The notes beneath the pieces were generated by a model, which did no database searches, was not told where the DNA came from, and saw only the letters and a program-made list of their open reading frames with translations. A DNA stretch of 64,000 nucleotides from an uncultured bacterium (GTDB lineage Bacteria; Cyanobacteriota; Vampirovibrionia; Gastranaerophilales; Gastranaerophilaceae), in NCBI GenBank assembly GCA_900547155.1, contig URFH01000001.1, forward strand, positions 62,001 to 126,000, written 5' to 3'. This document shows positions 26,214 to 35,293 of the stretch, piece after piece. Each line of letters opens with the position of its first letter. Position 1 is the first letter of the stretch. Both the position numbers and the translations under genes were made by a program.

Positions 26214-26735
26214 ATGCCATTTATTCATAAATTGTGCGAAAGGCTTGGTGAAAATAACAAGCCGATTTATACCGTGCTCGCAATTGCCTGCGGAAAAGGC
26301 ACGGTAAGACCGATTTTAAGTATTACAGACAAAAAAGAAGCACCGGATGCCAGAAAATATGCAGCATTAAGAGAGCTTATGACAGAATTCATCGGAGTTC
26401 CGACGACAATGGCACTCGGAATGATGGGCGAGGGTGCAGCAAAACTTCTCACAAAAAAGGATTCAATTAAGCGGAAAAATGCAAGCTCGGTGCTTTCTTT
26501 TCTTGGAATATGCCTTGCAGCGGGATATTTTGTACCGAAATTCTGCAATCTGGGTATGCCGCCTGTTATGAAAAAGCTAATGCCGGATTACGACCCTGAC
26601 GCTATTCACACGCCCAAAACCGTAACTCCGGCTCAAAAGAATCCTATAGGCTTTAAGCAGTCTTTGCCTGTTAATTACAACATTTACAAAGTAAATCAAA
26701 ATTCACCGTTCTATCGGACAGGAATGAGGGTGTAA
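26214..26735 (+). CDS. Lineage-type membrane-associated protein
   Basis: A 173-residue protein starting MPFIHKLCERLGENNKPIYT. Two hydrophobic stretches (FIGVPTTMALGMMGEGAAKLL near 60-80 and ASSVLSFLGICLAAGYFVPKF near 90-112) separate basic segments. The C-terminal 60 residues are proline- and asparagine-rich. It precedes a related gene by 3 bases. It resembles the fragment at 1-729 in its plan (basic region, IGVP-type loop, hydrophobic helices), so a lineage-specific family is likely. Function unknown. Confidence 0.7.
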   Translation: MPFIHKLCERLGENNKPIYTVLAIACGKGTVRPILSITDKKEAPDARKYAALRELMTEFIGVPTTMALGMMGEGAAKLLTKKDSIKRKNASSVLSFLGICLAAGYFVPKFCNLGMPPVMKKLMPDYDPDAIHTPKTVTPAQKNPIGFKQSLPVNYNIYKVNQNSPFYRTGMRV

Positions 26736-26738
26736 GTT

Positions 26739-27341
26739 ATGCAAATTTCACCGGTACAAAAAACATTAATCAACATAAGAAACACTGTAACAAGCCCCAA
26801 AATGGCAGAATTCGCAAGAAATACAGTCTGCGCAATTGCAGTCGAAACAACGCTGAAAGCAACAGGAAGACCTGCTTTTATTTACTACGACAAGCATGCA
26901 AACAAACAATCAAAAAAATATGCAGCAACAAAAGAGCTTCTCTATCAGTCTTTCTGCCTGGGATTGTATTTAAGTCTTATAAACAAATTCAAAAACAAAA
27001 CATACCAGTTTATTAGTAAAAGATTTGCTCAAAAAAATCCCGAAGACAAAAGGAAACTGGATTTGTATGACAGTTTTCAGAACAAAATACAAGCTGAAAA
27101 AGACAAAACCTCAAAAAAAGAGCTGGAAAAACAGTTTTCCAAATTGCTTCATACAAATAAGGACTATCACTTCGGGAAAGGTGTAAAAGAATTCAGCTCT
27201 ATTGTCTCAACTGTATTTATTCTGGCAATTTGCGCGCCAATTGCCTCACAAATCATATTACATCCGGTAATGGATTTGATTTTTAAAGACAAAAGCCACA
27301 CCAAATCAGCACAAAATGCAGAAACTCAACCTATTCAATAA
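26739..27341 (+). CDS. Lineage-type membrane-associated protein (paralogue)
   Basis: A 200-residue protein in the same operon. It begins with MQISPVQKTLINIRNTVTSP, followed by a conserved core that echoes the upstream protein: NTVCAIAVETTLKATGRP, then KKYAATKELLYQSFCLGLYL. A basic lysine-rich middle (FKNKTYQFISKRFAQKNPED) is followed by a coiled-coil-like segment and a final hydrophobic helix (IVSTVFILAICAPIASQIIL). Its last 11 bases overlap the converging dnaX gene. Confidence 0.7.
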   Translation: MQISPVQKTLINIRNTVTSPKMAEFARNTVCAIAVETTLKATGRPAFIYYDKHANKQSKKYAATKELLYQSFCLGLYLSLINKFKNKTYQFISKRFAQKNPEDKRKLDLYDSFQNKIQAEKDKTSKKELEKQFSKLLHTNKDYHFGKGVKEFSSIVSTVFILAICAPIASQIILHPVMDLIFKDKSHTKSAQNAETQPIQ

Positions 27342-29190
27342 TTTTCCCGTTGAATAAATCCAAAACCATCCTAGTCTGGTCGGAATAGTTTTCCGGCTGA
27401 GGTTCGGACGGCTTTTTCGGGGCAATTTCCGCACTCAGCGCTTCCGCATTTTCTTCCTCAAGCTCCTTTTCAATCACAGCCTGCGGCGGCGGGGTCAGCT
27501 CCTTTTTTTTTTCAATAATTTGCGACAATTTCGGGCTGACAGGCGCAGGTTCGGAGGCGTCAGCGAGTTTTATCGTTAAATTTATGTCGCTGACGTTAAA
27601 ATACTCCATTGCAGCCTTTTTAAGCGGCATATTTTTTGAATCTTCCTTTGCCTGCTTAACAAAAATCTCTTTTGCAAACGAAATCACAATTTCCTCGGGC
27701 GAAAGCGCAACCGGACGCGAAAGGCTGTGGAAAAACATTCTCGACGGCATACTTTCTATATTTCCAAGGATTCCGCCCCACATAACAGAAATATCGCCAT
27801 CTGCAGAAGCTGTTGCCGCAGGCGTTTCCGGAGTTTTTTCTTCTCCGGTTTCTTCCAGTTCAGGATTTTGAGGCTGAACAGGCGCAGGAGCCACAGTTTC
27901 CGGCTCTTTTTTCGGCTCGGCAGGCGCTGTAACCGGCGGCGGTGCGGGAGCAGGCTCATAAACCGTTTTCGGGGGCTCCGGTTTGTTGATTTTTGCGGCT
28001 GTCACGGTCGAAGAAACAGGAGTGCTGACACTTCCCGCCTCCAGCGCCTCGATTCTTTCAATTAGCTGCGAATAAGTTGAATATTTCACATTAGATGTAA
28101 GCTCGATTACGCAAAGTTCAAGCCACAAGTACCTGTTGGTCGTTTCTCTGATTTCTTTTGAGTAATAAGAAAGGCGTTCGATGAGATAAATCAGCTGTTC
28201 AACCTCAATATTTTCAACCTGTTCGCGCAATTTAAGAATATTTTGCTCGCTCAGCTGGGTCAAATCCATCGCAATATTTCTATCCGCGCAATTTTTTACA
28301 ATCAGCATGTTTCTAAAATACATAATCATGTTTGAAACAATCTGATAGGGCTCATTTCCCTTGCTGTAAATTTTATCAAGCAAAGTAATCGCTGTTTGCG
28401 AATCCGCCTCAAAAATGCACTTTCCGATGTCAAAAAGCGTGTCAAAAGAAAGCCTTCCGAGCATTTCATTGACATCTTCCGCCGTGATTTCTTTCTGTGC
28501 GTCCATTACGCTCAACTGGTCCAAAAGCGCCAGCGAATCCCTCATTCCGCCCGCAGAACTTCTCGCAATAGTGAAAAGCGCGTCTTTTGAAATCTTTATA
28601 TTTTCTTTTTCTGCAATTTTTTCAAGGTGATTTACAATATCTTCGGTTGTAATCCTGCGAAAATCAAAGCGCTGGCACCTTGAAATGATGGTTTCGAGCA
28701 CTTTGTGCGGTTCTGTTGTCGCAAGGATGAAAATAACGTTCTCCGGCGGCTCTTCAAGGGTTTTCAAAAGCGTGTTGAACGCTTCTGTTGTCAGCATGTG
28801 GACTTCGTCGATGATATAAATCTTATAACGCCCGTTTACCGGCACAAACTGGATTTTTTCGAGGATATTTCTCGCGTCTTCGACCTTTCTGTTGCTCGCA
28901 GCGTCGATTTCCACAACATCAATCGGCGTGGAATTCATAATATCAAGGCAGCTGGGGCATTTTCCGCAGGGAGTGAGGGTCGGGCCCTCCGCACAGTTAA
29001 GCGATTTTGCCAGAATCCTTGCAGATGAAGTTTTTCCGGTTCCTCTCGGGCCGCACAAAAGATAAGCATGGGAAATTTTGCCCAGTTTTATTGCGTTGCT
29101 GAGCGATTTTACGATATTTTCCTGACCAATCAAATCATGAAACGTCTGCGGCCGGTATTTTCTGTATAGCGGTAAATATCTTTCTGTCAA
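27331..29190 (-). CDS. dnaX: DNA polymerase III subunit gamma/tau
   Basis: Clamp-loader ATPase and polymerase organiser. The 619-residue protein has the AAA+ P-loop GPRGTGKTSSARIL, a zinc module (C-x8-CGKCPSC), Walker B DEVHML, sensor GGMRDSLALLDQ and the DnaX C-terminal domains. Residues 385-450 are a proline/alanine-rich linker. The run of ten A at 27503-27512 (coding strand) is followed by GGAG and is a possible frameshift or slippage site. Its start is minus strand with a TTTGACAG region downstream. Single-gene unit. Confidence 0.96.
   Translation of the reverse strand: MTERYLPLYRKYRPQTFHDLIGQENIVKSLSNAIKLGKISHAYLLCGPRGTGKTSSARILAKSLNCAEGPTLTPCGKCPSCLDIMNSTPIDVVEIDAASNRKVEDARNILEKIQFVPVNGRYKIYIIDEVHMLTTEAFNTLLKTLEEPPENVIFILATTEPHKVLETIISRCQRFDFRRITTEDIVNHLEKIAEKENIKISKDALFTIARSSAGGMRDSLALLDQLSVMDAQKEITAEDVNEMLGRLSFDTLFDIGKCIFEADSQTAITLLDKIYSKGNEPYQIVSNMIMYFRNMLIVKNCADRNIAMDLTQLSEQNILKLREQVENIEVEQLIYLIERLSYYSKEIRETTNRYLWLELCVIELTSNVKYSTYSQLIERIEALEAGSVSTPVSSTVTAAKINKPEPPKTVYEPAPAPPPVTAPAEPKKEPETVAPAPVQPQNPELEETGEEKTPETPAATASADGDISVMWGGILGNIESMPSRMFFHSLSRPVALSPEEIVISFAKEIFVKQAKEDSKNMPLKKAAMEYFNVSDINLTIKLADASEPAPVSPKLSQIIEKKKELTPPPQAVIEKELEEENAEALSAEIAPKKPSEPQPENYSDQTRMVLDLFNGKIIE
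27503..27512 (-). other. A-tract in dnaX, possible -1 slip site
   Basis: Ten A in a row (coding strand) in the frame GAA AAA AAA AAG GAG contain the A-AAA-AAG heptamer of the E. coli dnaX frameshift. A -1 slip would end the protein about ten codons later (stop TGA), near residue 580 of 619. No clear stem follows, so the slip is only possible, not shown. Confidence 0.3.
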
Positions 29191-29270
29191 AACACTTTCC
29201 CCGTGCTATGCGGATAACTTCCAATATGATAATATAATTATAATTGAAAATTTTTAAAAAGGCGCATTTT

Positions 29271-30176
29271 ATGAAAATTCTTAAACCCAGAAAACTGAAA
29301 AAAGGCGGCACAATTGGTTTGTTGTCGGTTTCAGGCGAGGTTAAGGAGCTTTCACAGCTTGAAAATGCGAAAAATTATTTTGAAAATCAGGGATTCAAAG
29401 TCAAAATCTCCGAAAACTCCGCCAAAAAGCACAACTATCTTTGCGGCACCGACGAAGAACGACTAAAAGCGCTTCATGATTTTTTTCTCGACGAAGAAAT
29501 TTCCGCAATAATCGCCACACGCGGCGGTTACGGGTCGCTGCGGCTGGTTAATAAAATTGATTATGAAATAATCAAAAAAAATCCGAAAATTTTCGCCGGA
29601 CATTCGGATATAACGGCACTTTCGCTCATGTTTTTTAAGAAAACCGGACTTGTAACATTTTCTTCGCCAATGGCGTGCGCAGATTTTTCACAAAAACCGG
29701 ATTCTTTTACGGAAAAAGCGTTTTGGGATGTTTTTTGGGGTGAACAAAAGGTTTTTCCGCTTGAAAATCCTAAAATTTACAAGCAAGGAACTGCAACAGG
29801 GCGGCTCTGGGGCGGAAATCTGGCGACAATTGCCTCTCTTGCGGGGCTTGATTTTGTTCCTGATGAAAATTTTGTTTTATTTATTGAAGATGTTGCGGAA
29901 CCGGCCTACAAAATCGACAGAATGCTTACGCAGCTTTTAAATATCGAAAAATTCAAAAAAAATCTTTCCGCAATAGTGCCCGGTGATTTTACGGGGCTGG
30001 ATTCGCAGGAATATTTTGAAAACATCTTTTTTGAGTTTAAAAAAGATATTCCAATCATTTCCGGGCTCAAAATCGGGCACGAAAAAGAGAAAATCACGCT
30101 TCCTTCGGGTGTAAAATGCCGGATTTGCACGCAAAAACCCGAACTTGAAATTCTTGAAGATTATTTTGAGGGCTAA
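29271..30176 (+). CDS. LD-carboxypeptidase / microcin-C-immunity-type peptidase
   Basis: A 301-residue serine peptidase of family S66 that trims L,D-bonds in recycled murein tetrapeptides (LdcA), or in MccF cleaves microcin C. The N-terminal start KKGGTIGLLSVSG is normal. The nucleophile region GHSDITAL, the TRGGYGS oxyanion region and a GxGxATGRLWGGNLA tail with an acidic residue in LFIEDVAEP match the family. The ATG at 29271 is preferred, with AAGG upstream. Probably LdcA-like; the microcin role is less likely. Confidence 0.9.
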   Translation: MKILKPRKLKKGGTIGLLSVSGEVKELSQLENAKNYFENQGFKVKISENSAKKHNYLCGTDEERLKALHDFFLDEEISAIIATRGGYGSLRLVNKIDYEIIKKNPKIFAGHSDITALSLMFFKKTGLVTFSSPMACADFSQKPDSFTEKAFWDVFWGEQKVFPLENPKIYKQGTATGRLWGGNLATIASLAGLDFVPDENFVLFIEDVAEPAYKIDRMLTQLLNIEKFKKNLSAIVPGDFTGLDSQEYFENIFFEFKKDIPIISGLKIGHEKEKITLPSGVKCRICTQKPELEILEDYFEG

Positions 30177-30222
30177 AATAAGCGCAATTTACTTTTCTTG
30201 TTGTTTTAACTATAATCACCCT

Positions 30223-31374
30223 ATGAATCAGGCGCAAATTAGAGAAAAAATAGTAAATTCGGAAAGAATCGTCTTTAAATTCGGAACAAATGTCCTCAGA
30301 AATGACGACAAGGAAATTTCGCTTTCAAGAATTTACACTTTCATTGAAGATATCGCAAAACTCAAAAAACAGGGCAAAGAAGTCATTATCGTAACCTCCG
30401 GAGCCGTAGGGCTCGGGGCAAAAAGGCTGAACGTTGACTCAAACGAAAGCATGTCCGTCAAACAGGCCTGCGCAGCGGTCGGACAATCGCGGCTTATGTC
30501 GATTTATGAGGACGGTTTCGACAAATACGGTTTTACAACCGCCCAAATCCTTTTAACAGAAGAAGATTTTACCCAGAGAATTAAATATTTGAGCCTGCAT
30601 GACACGCTGAACACGCTGATTTCGCTCGGAGCCATCCCTGTAATCAACCAGAATGACACGGTTTCGACCGAAGAGCTTGCTTTTTACAAAGACGCATTCC
30701 AAATCAGTTTTTCTGACAATGACAAGCTTTCCGCGCTTGTTGCAAGCGAACTTGACGCAGATTTGCTCGTTGTTTTGTCCGATATTGACGGACTTTTTGA
30801 CGACAACCCGAAAGAAAACCCGAATGCGAAGAAAATCGAGGTTGTGCAGGAAGTAAATGAAGAATTTGAAAGCTACGCCCAAAACGCATCCAGCGGCGGA
30901 CGCGGAGGAATGAAAACAAAGCTCGAAGCGATGAAAGTAATCACCCGCTCCGGCGGCGCAGGCATTATCGCCAACGGAAAAGAGCCCCATGTCATTCAGC
31001 GGATTTTTGAAAAAGAGGAATTGGGCACGATTTTCCTGCCCACAGAAACTCTTGCCAACAAAAAACGCTGGATTGCTTATGCAACAAATATTCAAGCGCG
31101 TTTGACCGTAAATGACGGCGCAAAAAAAGCTCTAACGAAAAAATTCACAAGCCTTTTGCCCATAGGTGTTTTAAATATTGAGGGCGACTGCCAGAAAGGC
31201 GAAATCGTAAGCATTCTGGACACAGATGGCAACGAATTTGCACGCGGAATGATTAATTACAACTGTTCGGACTGCAAAAAAATCCTCGGCCACCATTCCG
31301 ACGATATTTTGGACATTCTCGGCTACAAAAATTACGACGCAATAATCACACGCGACAACATCGCACTTTTATAA
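30223..31374 (+). CDS. proB: Glutamate 5-kinase
   Basis: First step of proline synthesis: phosphorylates glutamate. The protein from MNQAQIREKIVN is 383 residues: kinase domain with FKFGTNVLRND and VIIVTSGAVGLGAKRL, NDTVSTEEL, SFSDNDKLSALVASELDADLLVVLSDIDGLF, and a C-terminal PUA domain after about residue 275 (AIARLTVNDGAKKAL-like). It precedes proA by 16 bases; the two form an operon with hemW. Confidence 0.97.
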   Translation: MNQAQIREKIVNSERIVFKFGTNVLRNDDKEISLSRIYTFIEDIAKLKKQGKEVIIVTSGAVGLGAKRLNVDSNESMSVKQACAAVGQSRLMSIYEDGFDKYGFTTAQILLTEEDFTQRIKYLSLHDTLNTLISLGAIPVINQNDTVSTEELAFYKDAFQISFSDNDKLSALVASELDADLLVVLSDIDGLFDDNPKENPNAKKIEVVQEVNEEFESYAQNASSGGRGGMKTKLEAMKVITRSGGAGIIANGKEPHVIQRIFEKEELGTIFLPTETLANKKRWIAYATNIQARLTVNDGAKKALTKKFTSLLPIGVLNIEGDCQKGEIVSILDTDGNEFARGMINYNCSDCKKILGHHSDDILDILGYKNYDAIITRDNIALL

Positions 31375-31390
31375 AAAAAGGACAAAATAA

Positions 31391-32695
31391 ATGACCACAA
31401 CTCTTCAAACTATGGCACAAAACGCAAAACTGGCTTCCTACACGCTTGCTTCTCTGGACAGCGAGGTGAAAAATCGCGCGCTTTTAAAAATTGCCGAAAA
31501 AATTGAAGAAAATAAAGAAAAGATTTTTGAAGAAAACAAAAAAGACCTTGCAGCAGCGGCGAAAATGCTTGAAGCAGAAGAAATTTCAGCTTCCACATTC
31601 AACCGGCTTAAACTCGACGAAAACAAAATGCGAGATATGATTCAGGGGATAAAAGATGTTGCAAACCTCGAAGACCCCGTAAATAAAAAGCAATGGGCAA
31701 TGCGGCTTGATGACGGGCTCGATTTGTTCCGCGTCAGCTGCCCTATTGGCGTAATAGGCGTTATATTTGAGGCGCGGCCCGATGTAATCCCGCAAATTGC
31801 CGCCCTTGCTGTAAAATCAGCAAACGCAGTTCTGCTAAAAGGCGGCAAAGAAGCTTCAAACACGAACATAATTCTTGCAAAACTCATAAATGAAGCGCTG
31901 TCTGCGATTCCGGAGTTCCCGAAAGGCACGATAAATCTGCTTATGACCCGCGAAGACGTAAACGAAATGCTGAAAATGGACAAATATATTGACCTGATTA
32001 TCCCGCGCGGCGGGAATGCGCTGGTAAAATACATTCAGGAGAACACAAAAATCCCCGTAATGGGGCATGCGTCGGGGATTTGCCACATTTACGCGGATGA
32101 AACAACGGATATTCAAAAATCCGTAAATATTTGTCTTGACGCAAAAATCCAGTACCCGAGCGCCTGCAATGCAGTTGAAACAATTTTGATTAACAAAAAT
32201 ATCCTTGAAGATTTCTTGCCGGAGCTGGTAAAAGCCTTTGAGGACAACAATGTCACAATCAAAGCAGATGAAGAATGCAGGCGAATCTGCAAAAACCTTG
32301 AACCTGCAGAAAAAGAAGACTGGGCGACCGAATACGGCGACAAAACCGTTTCAATCAAGGCTGTAAAAGACATTTTCGACGCAATCGCCCACATAAACAT
32401 CTACGGCTCAGGGCACACCGATTGCATTTTGTCCAAAAACCCCGGAAATATTGAACTTTTTATGAATCTTGTTGACTCGGCTGGCGTTTTTGCCAACGCA
32501 TCTACAAGGTTTGCCGACGGTTTCAGGTACGGGCTCGGCGCAGAAGTCGGAATTTCCACCAACAAAACCCACGCCAGAGGCCCTGTCGGGCTTGAGGGGC
32601 TGACAATTTACAAATACAAACTCTACGGCAACGGCCAAATCGCAGGCGAATACTGCTCCGGCGAAAAGCATTTTAAACACGAAAGATTGATTTAA
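31391..32695 (+). CDS. proA: Glutamate-5-semialdehyde dehydrogenase (gamma-glutamyl phosphate reductase)
   Basis: Second step of proline synthesis, reducing gamma-glutamyl phosphate with NADPH. The 434-residue length is typical. The catalytic cysteine lies in YPSACNAVETILI; ARPDVIPQIAALAVKSANAV, GGKEASNTN and THARGPVGLEGLTIYKY are the family signatures. The stop TAA overlaps the ATG of hemW (TAATG), a classic coupling. Confidence 0.98.
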   Translation: MTTTLQTMAQNAKLASYTLASLDSEVKNRALLKIAEKIEENKEKIFEENKKDLAAAAKMLEAEEISASTFNRLKLDENKMRDMIQGIKDVANLEDPVNKKQWAMRLDDGLDLFRVSCPIGVIGVIFEARPDVIPQIAALAVKSANAVLLKGGKEASNTNIILAKLINEALSAIPEFPKGTINLLMTREDVNEMLKMDKYIDLIIPRGGNALVKYIQENTKIPVMGHASGICHIYADETTDIQKSVNICLDAKIQYPSACNAVETILINKNILEDFLPELVKAFEDNNVTIKADEECRRICKNLEPAEKEDWATEYGDKTVSIKAVKDIFDAIAHINIYGSGHTDCILSKNPGNIELFMNLVDSAGVFANASTRFADGFRYGLGAEVGISTNKTHARGPVGLEGLTIYKYKLYGNGQIAGEYCSGEKHFKHERLI

Positions 32696-33777
32696 TGCCG
32701 CAAAGTGCCTATATTCACATCCCTTTTTGCAGGCGGAAATGCGGATATTGCGCGTTTGTTTCTTACAATATGCCTGAAAAACATGCCGCCTTCATTGAAA
32801 AACTCCTCGCCGAGATAAAAAACAAATACAAAGGCGAATTGCTCAAAACCATTTACTTTGGCGGGGGAACGCCATCGCTGCTGGAGATTTCACAGGTTGA
32901 AAAAATCTTAAACTGCCTGAATTTCGATGAAAACACAGAAATTACGTTCGAGGCAAATCCGGATTCCGTCAATTTTGAATATTTAAAAGCCTTAAAGCAA
33001 TGCGGGATAAACCGTTTGAGCCTCGGGGTTCAGTCTTTTGACGATAAAATCCTGAAAATCGCCAATCGCCTGCATAGCGCGGGGCAGGCCGTTCTGGCTT
33101 ATAAAAACGCCAGAAAAGCCGGATTTGACAACATAAATCTGGATTTCATATACGGGCTGCCGGAGCAGAGCACCGAAGGGTTAAAAAAAGACTTAAAAAC
33201 CGCCGTTTCGCTGAATCCTGAGCATATTTCGCTTTACGGTTTAAAAATCGAAGAAGGAACGCCGTTTTCAAAACAAAAATTCACAAATATCGCTGACGAT
33301 GACGCGCAGGCCGAAATGTACCTTGCAGCAATAGAAATTTTGGCGGATTTTGAACATTACGAGTTCAGCAACTTTGCCCGTGAAGGCAAATTCTCGCGCC
33401 ACAATTTGAATTACTGGGAAAACCAAGAATATTACGGATTTGGAGCTGCTGCGCACGGTTATATTGACGGGGTAAGATATTCAAACTTCACAAATCTCGA
33501 ATCCTACCTGAAAAACCCGCAAAAACCTGAAAATCAGCACAAAATCATGCCCGAAGAAAGGCTTGAAGAAGAAATTTTCCTCGGTTTCAGGCGCTGCGCA
33601 GGGATTGATTCCGAAAAAATTAACAAGAAATTTTCAATCAATTTTGATGAAAAATATTCAAAAATCCTCAAAAAATACGAAAAAACAGGCCATTTGACAA
33701 GAACTGAAAAGGGCTGGAAGCTTACAACGCAAGGGATTCTCGTTTCCAATGAAATTTTGTGCGAATTTCTTGCGTAA
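32695..33777 (+). CDS. hemW: HemW, radical-SAM heme chaperone
   Basis: A 360-residue HemN-like protein. The radical-SAM ligands are C12, C16 and C19 in CRRKCGYCAFVSY; the extra cysteine of true coproporphyrinogen dehydrogenases (CxxxCxxCxC) is absent, which indicates HemW. YFGGGTPSLL, the ANPDSVNFEYLKALKQCGINR run, and LNLDFIYGLPEQ follow as in the family. The HemW C-terminal domain (GYGAAAHGYIDGVR) is present. It ends the proBA-hemW operon. Confidence 0.93.
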   Translation: MPQSAYIHIPFCRRKCGYCAFVSYNMPEKHAAFIEKLLAEIKNKYKGELLKTIYFGGGTPSLLEISQVEKILNCLNFDENTEITFEANPDSVNFEYLKALKQCGINRLSLGVQSFDDKILKIANRLHSAGQAVLAYKNARKAGFDNINLDFIYGLPEQSTEGLKKDLKTAVSLNPEHISLYGLKIEEGTPFSKQKFTNIADDDAQAEMYLAAIEILADFEHYEFSNFAREGKFSRHNLNYWENQEYYGFGAAAHGYIDGVRYSNFTNLESYLKNPQKPENQHKIMPEERLEEEIFLGFRRCAGIDSEKINKKFSINFDEKYSKILKKYEKTGHLTRTEKGWKLTTQGILVSNEILCEFLA

Positions 33778-33794
33778 TGTGCTAAAATTTAATC

Positions 33795-34241
33795 ATGAAG
33801 CATTTATTATTGTTAATTGGCATTTGTTTTTCTGTTTCCTGCGCTTTAGCTTATTCAAACAGCTACGGCTCCGCCGCAAATACAGCCAGAAGCTATTATT
33901 CGTCGCATTCTTATTACAATTCTGCCGCACGCTCCGGCTCATCCTCATACAGCTCATATTCAAACTACAATTCGTCCGTTCCGTCGATTAATTCGACCTA
34001 TACGCACTCAAGAAGCGGATATTCTGGCAATTATCTTTACAGACCTGCTTCCTTGAGCCCATCTTCTTACTCAACAACCGCCGCAAGGGTCAAAAACACC
34101 TCAACAAACTCCGGCGTAACCGTGGTTCCGTTTCGATATAACACACTGAACTACACACGCGTAAGGAACATGGAAGCTGATCCGCCGAAAAAATACAGTG
34201 CAAAATGCACGGACATGGGCGATGCAAGTTTTTGCCAGTAA
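33795..34241 (+). CDS. Secreted serine/tyrosine-rich low-complexity protein
   Basis: A 148-residue protein with a signal peptide (MKHLLLLIGICFSVSCALAY). The mature part is dominated by S, Y, N and T (RSYYSSHSYYNSAAR) for about 80 residues. The end, with NMEADPPKKYSAKCTDMGDASFCQ, holds two cysteines that may pair. Such proteins can be surface or extracellular polymers. It starts 17 bases after hemW. It is the last chromosomal gene before the phage-like block, which ends on the opposite strand 43 bases later. Confidence 0.65.
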   Translation: MKHLLLLIGICFSVSCALAYSNSYGSAANTARSYYSSHSYYNSAARSGSSSYSSYSNYNSSVPSINSTYTHSRSGYSGNYLYRPASLSPSSYSTTAARVKNTSTNSGVTVVPFRYNTLNYTRVRNMEADPPKKYSAKCTDMGDASFCQ

Positions 34242-34269
34242 AAAAAAGCCCCCGCCTTGCCGCGGGAGC
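34241..34269 (-). terminator. Intrinsic terminator at the end of the phage-like block
   Basis: On the minus strand GCTCCCGC and GCGGGGGC form an 8-bp stem (one G-T pair) around GGCAAG and run into seven to eight T. It ends the fibre-lysin transcription unit of the block. Confidence 0.85.
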
Positions 34270-34283
34270 ACCAGAAATCACTA

Positions 34284-34715
34284 TCATGCACAAATATACT
34301 TTTTTCCGTCAAATTTCAAAGCCTGCCGCCGGTTTCCTTTGAGTTTATAAGAAATATGAATCCAGCAGGAAGAACAGGACTGCTCAAGTATAAGCTGGTC
34401 AAATTCAAGATTCTTTTTGCACCAGTTGAATATTGCCGCGTTTGTTTGCCCCTGCACAACAAAATCAGCCGCCTCACCGGTTAAATGCTGTGAATTTGCA
34501 GCCCCGCCAACAGCCGTATTCAGTGCTTTGCAACGGTAGCCGCTGGTTATAATCACCGGATGCCCGAGGTTTTTGCGCAGTTTATAAAGCGTATTGTCAT
34601 GCAAGCGCACAATATTTATCAAAACCTGCGTGTCAGGTGTATTATTTATGCCTTTACTTTTCGCTGTGTCGGAATTCGTAAACTCCTCCAGCTTAAAATA
34701 CTCGGATAATTGCAT
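34284..34715 (-). CDS. M15-type peptidoglycan peptidase (probable endolysin)
   Basis: A 143-residue zinc D-Ala-D-Ala/L-Ala-D-Glu peptidase of the M15_3 (VanY-like) family. HSGYRC- and VGGAANSQHLTGEAADF-type motifs give the zinc histidine (SQH) and aspartate (AADF), and a final WIHISY gives the second histidine. Length is that of small phage endolysins; no signal peptide is present, as expected for a phage lysin needing a holin. The previous gene overlaps it by one base. It is the last gene of the block and sits just before the terminator. Confidence 0.9.
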   Translation of the reverse strand: MQLSEYFKLEEFTNSDTAKSKGINNTPDTQVLINIVRLHDNTLYKLRKNLGHPVIITSGYRCKALNTAVGGAANSQHLTGEAADFVVQGQTNAAIFNWCKKNLEFDQLILEQSCSSCWIHISYKLKGNRRQALKFDGKKYICA

Positions 34716-34963
34716 TATTCCCCTTTTCTTTGGATTAATAAGTTCTTAACATCATTGATATCCTGATGAATCAACGACAGCTGCTCCTGCAAATTCCTGT
34801 GATTCTCGCGATAAGTCTTGTCCGAGACATAATGTTCCGCCATATATTCAATCAATGCAGACTTTACCGCCGAAAGCTGCTCCGGGGTGACAAAAACCTT
34901 GTACGCCACGAAAAAACCCATCACAACAATAATTATTGGAGCATATTCTATAAATTTTTCCAT
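34715..34963 (-). CDS. Small membrane protein, holin- or spanin-like
   Basis: An 82-residue protein with one N-terminal membrane helix (APIIIVVMGFFVAYKVFV, residues 7-24) and a soluble, charged coiled-coil tail (NHRNLQEQLSLIHQDI). It overlaps the lysin gene, the usual place for a holin or release factor. The single helix with N-terminus outside is compatible with a type III or pinholin-like holin, or with an i-spanin-like protein. This is inferred from position. Confidence 0.6.
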   Translation of the reverse strand: MEKFIEYAPIIIVVMGFFVAYKVFVTPEQLSAVKSALIEYMAEHYVSDKTYRENHRNLQEQLSLIHQDINDVKNLLIQRKGE

Positions 34964-34964
34964 T

Positions 34965-35270
34965 CTAAGCTTCCAATTGTCCTTTCAACACTTCGCCCGC
35001 ATCGACGAGCTTCTTGCCAATTGCGCAAATTGCCTCAACACCGAGCTTAAACCCCTCAAGGTGAGCCTCTTTTTTTGCTGAATTTTCGGTTTTCAGGATT
35101 TTTTCATAAAGCTCGGTCAAATCCTCAATTCTATCCGAAGCAAAATCGTCCAGCCGCTCATAAGCCTTGCGCTTTAACGCAGGAACGACCTTTGATTCAA
35201 CCAGTTCCTTGATATGCGGAAGCGCCATTGTCAAAATTGCCTTTAAAATTTCTAATACTTTGTTACTCAT
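34965..35270 (-). CDS. Small helical protein of the lysis region
   Basis: A 101-residue helical protein, MSNKVLEILKAILTMALPHI at the start, then basic and acidic stretches (KRKAYERLDDFASDRIEDLT). It could carry a weak membrane segment at residues 8-22. It has an AGGAGGA-type ribosome site. It is followed by the small membrane gene after 1 base. No domain recognised; candidate holin partner or tail-linked protein. Confidence 0.6.
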   Translation of the reverse strand: MSNKVLEILKAILTMALPHIKELVESKVVPALKRKAYERLDDFASDRIEDLTELYEKILKTENSAKKEAHLEGFKLGVEAICAIGKKLVDAGEVLKGQLEA

Positions 35271-35293
35271 AATAATCCTCCTTTTTCCTAATT

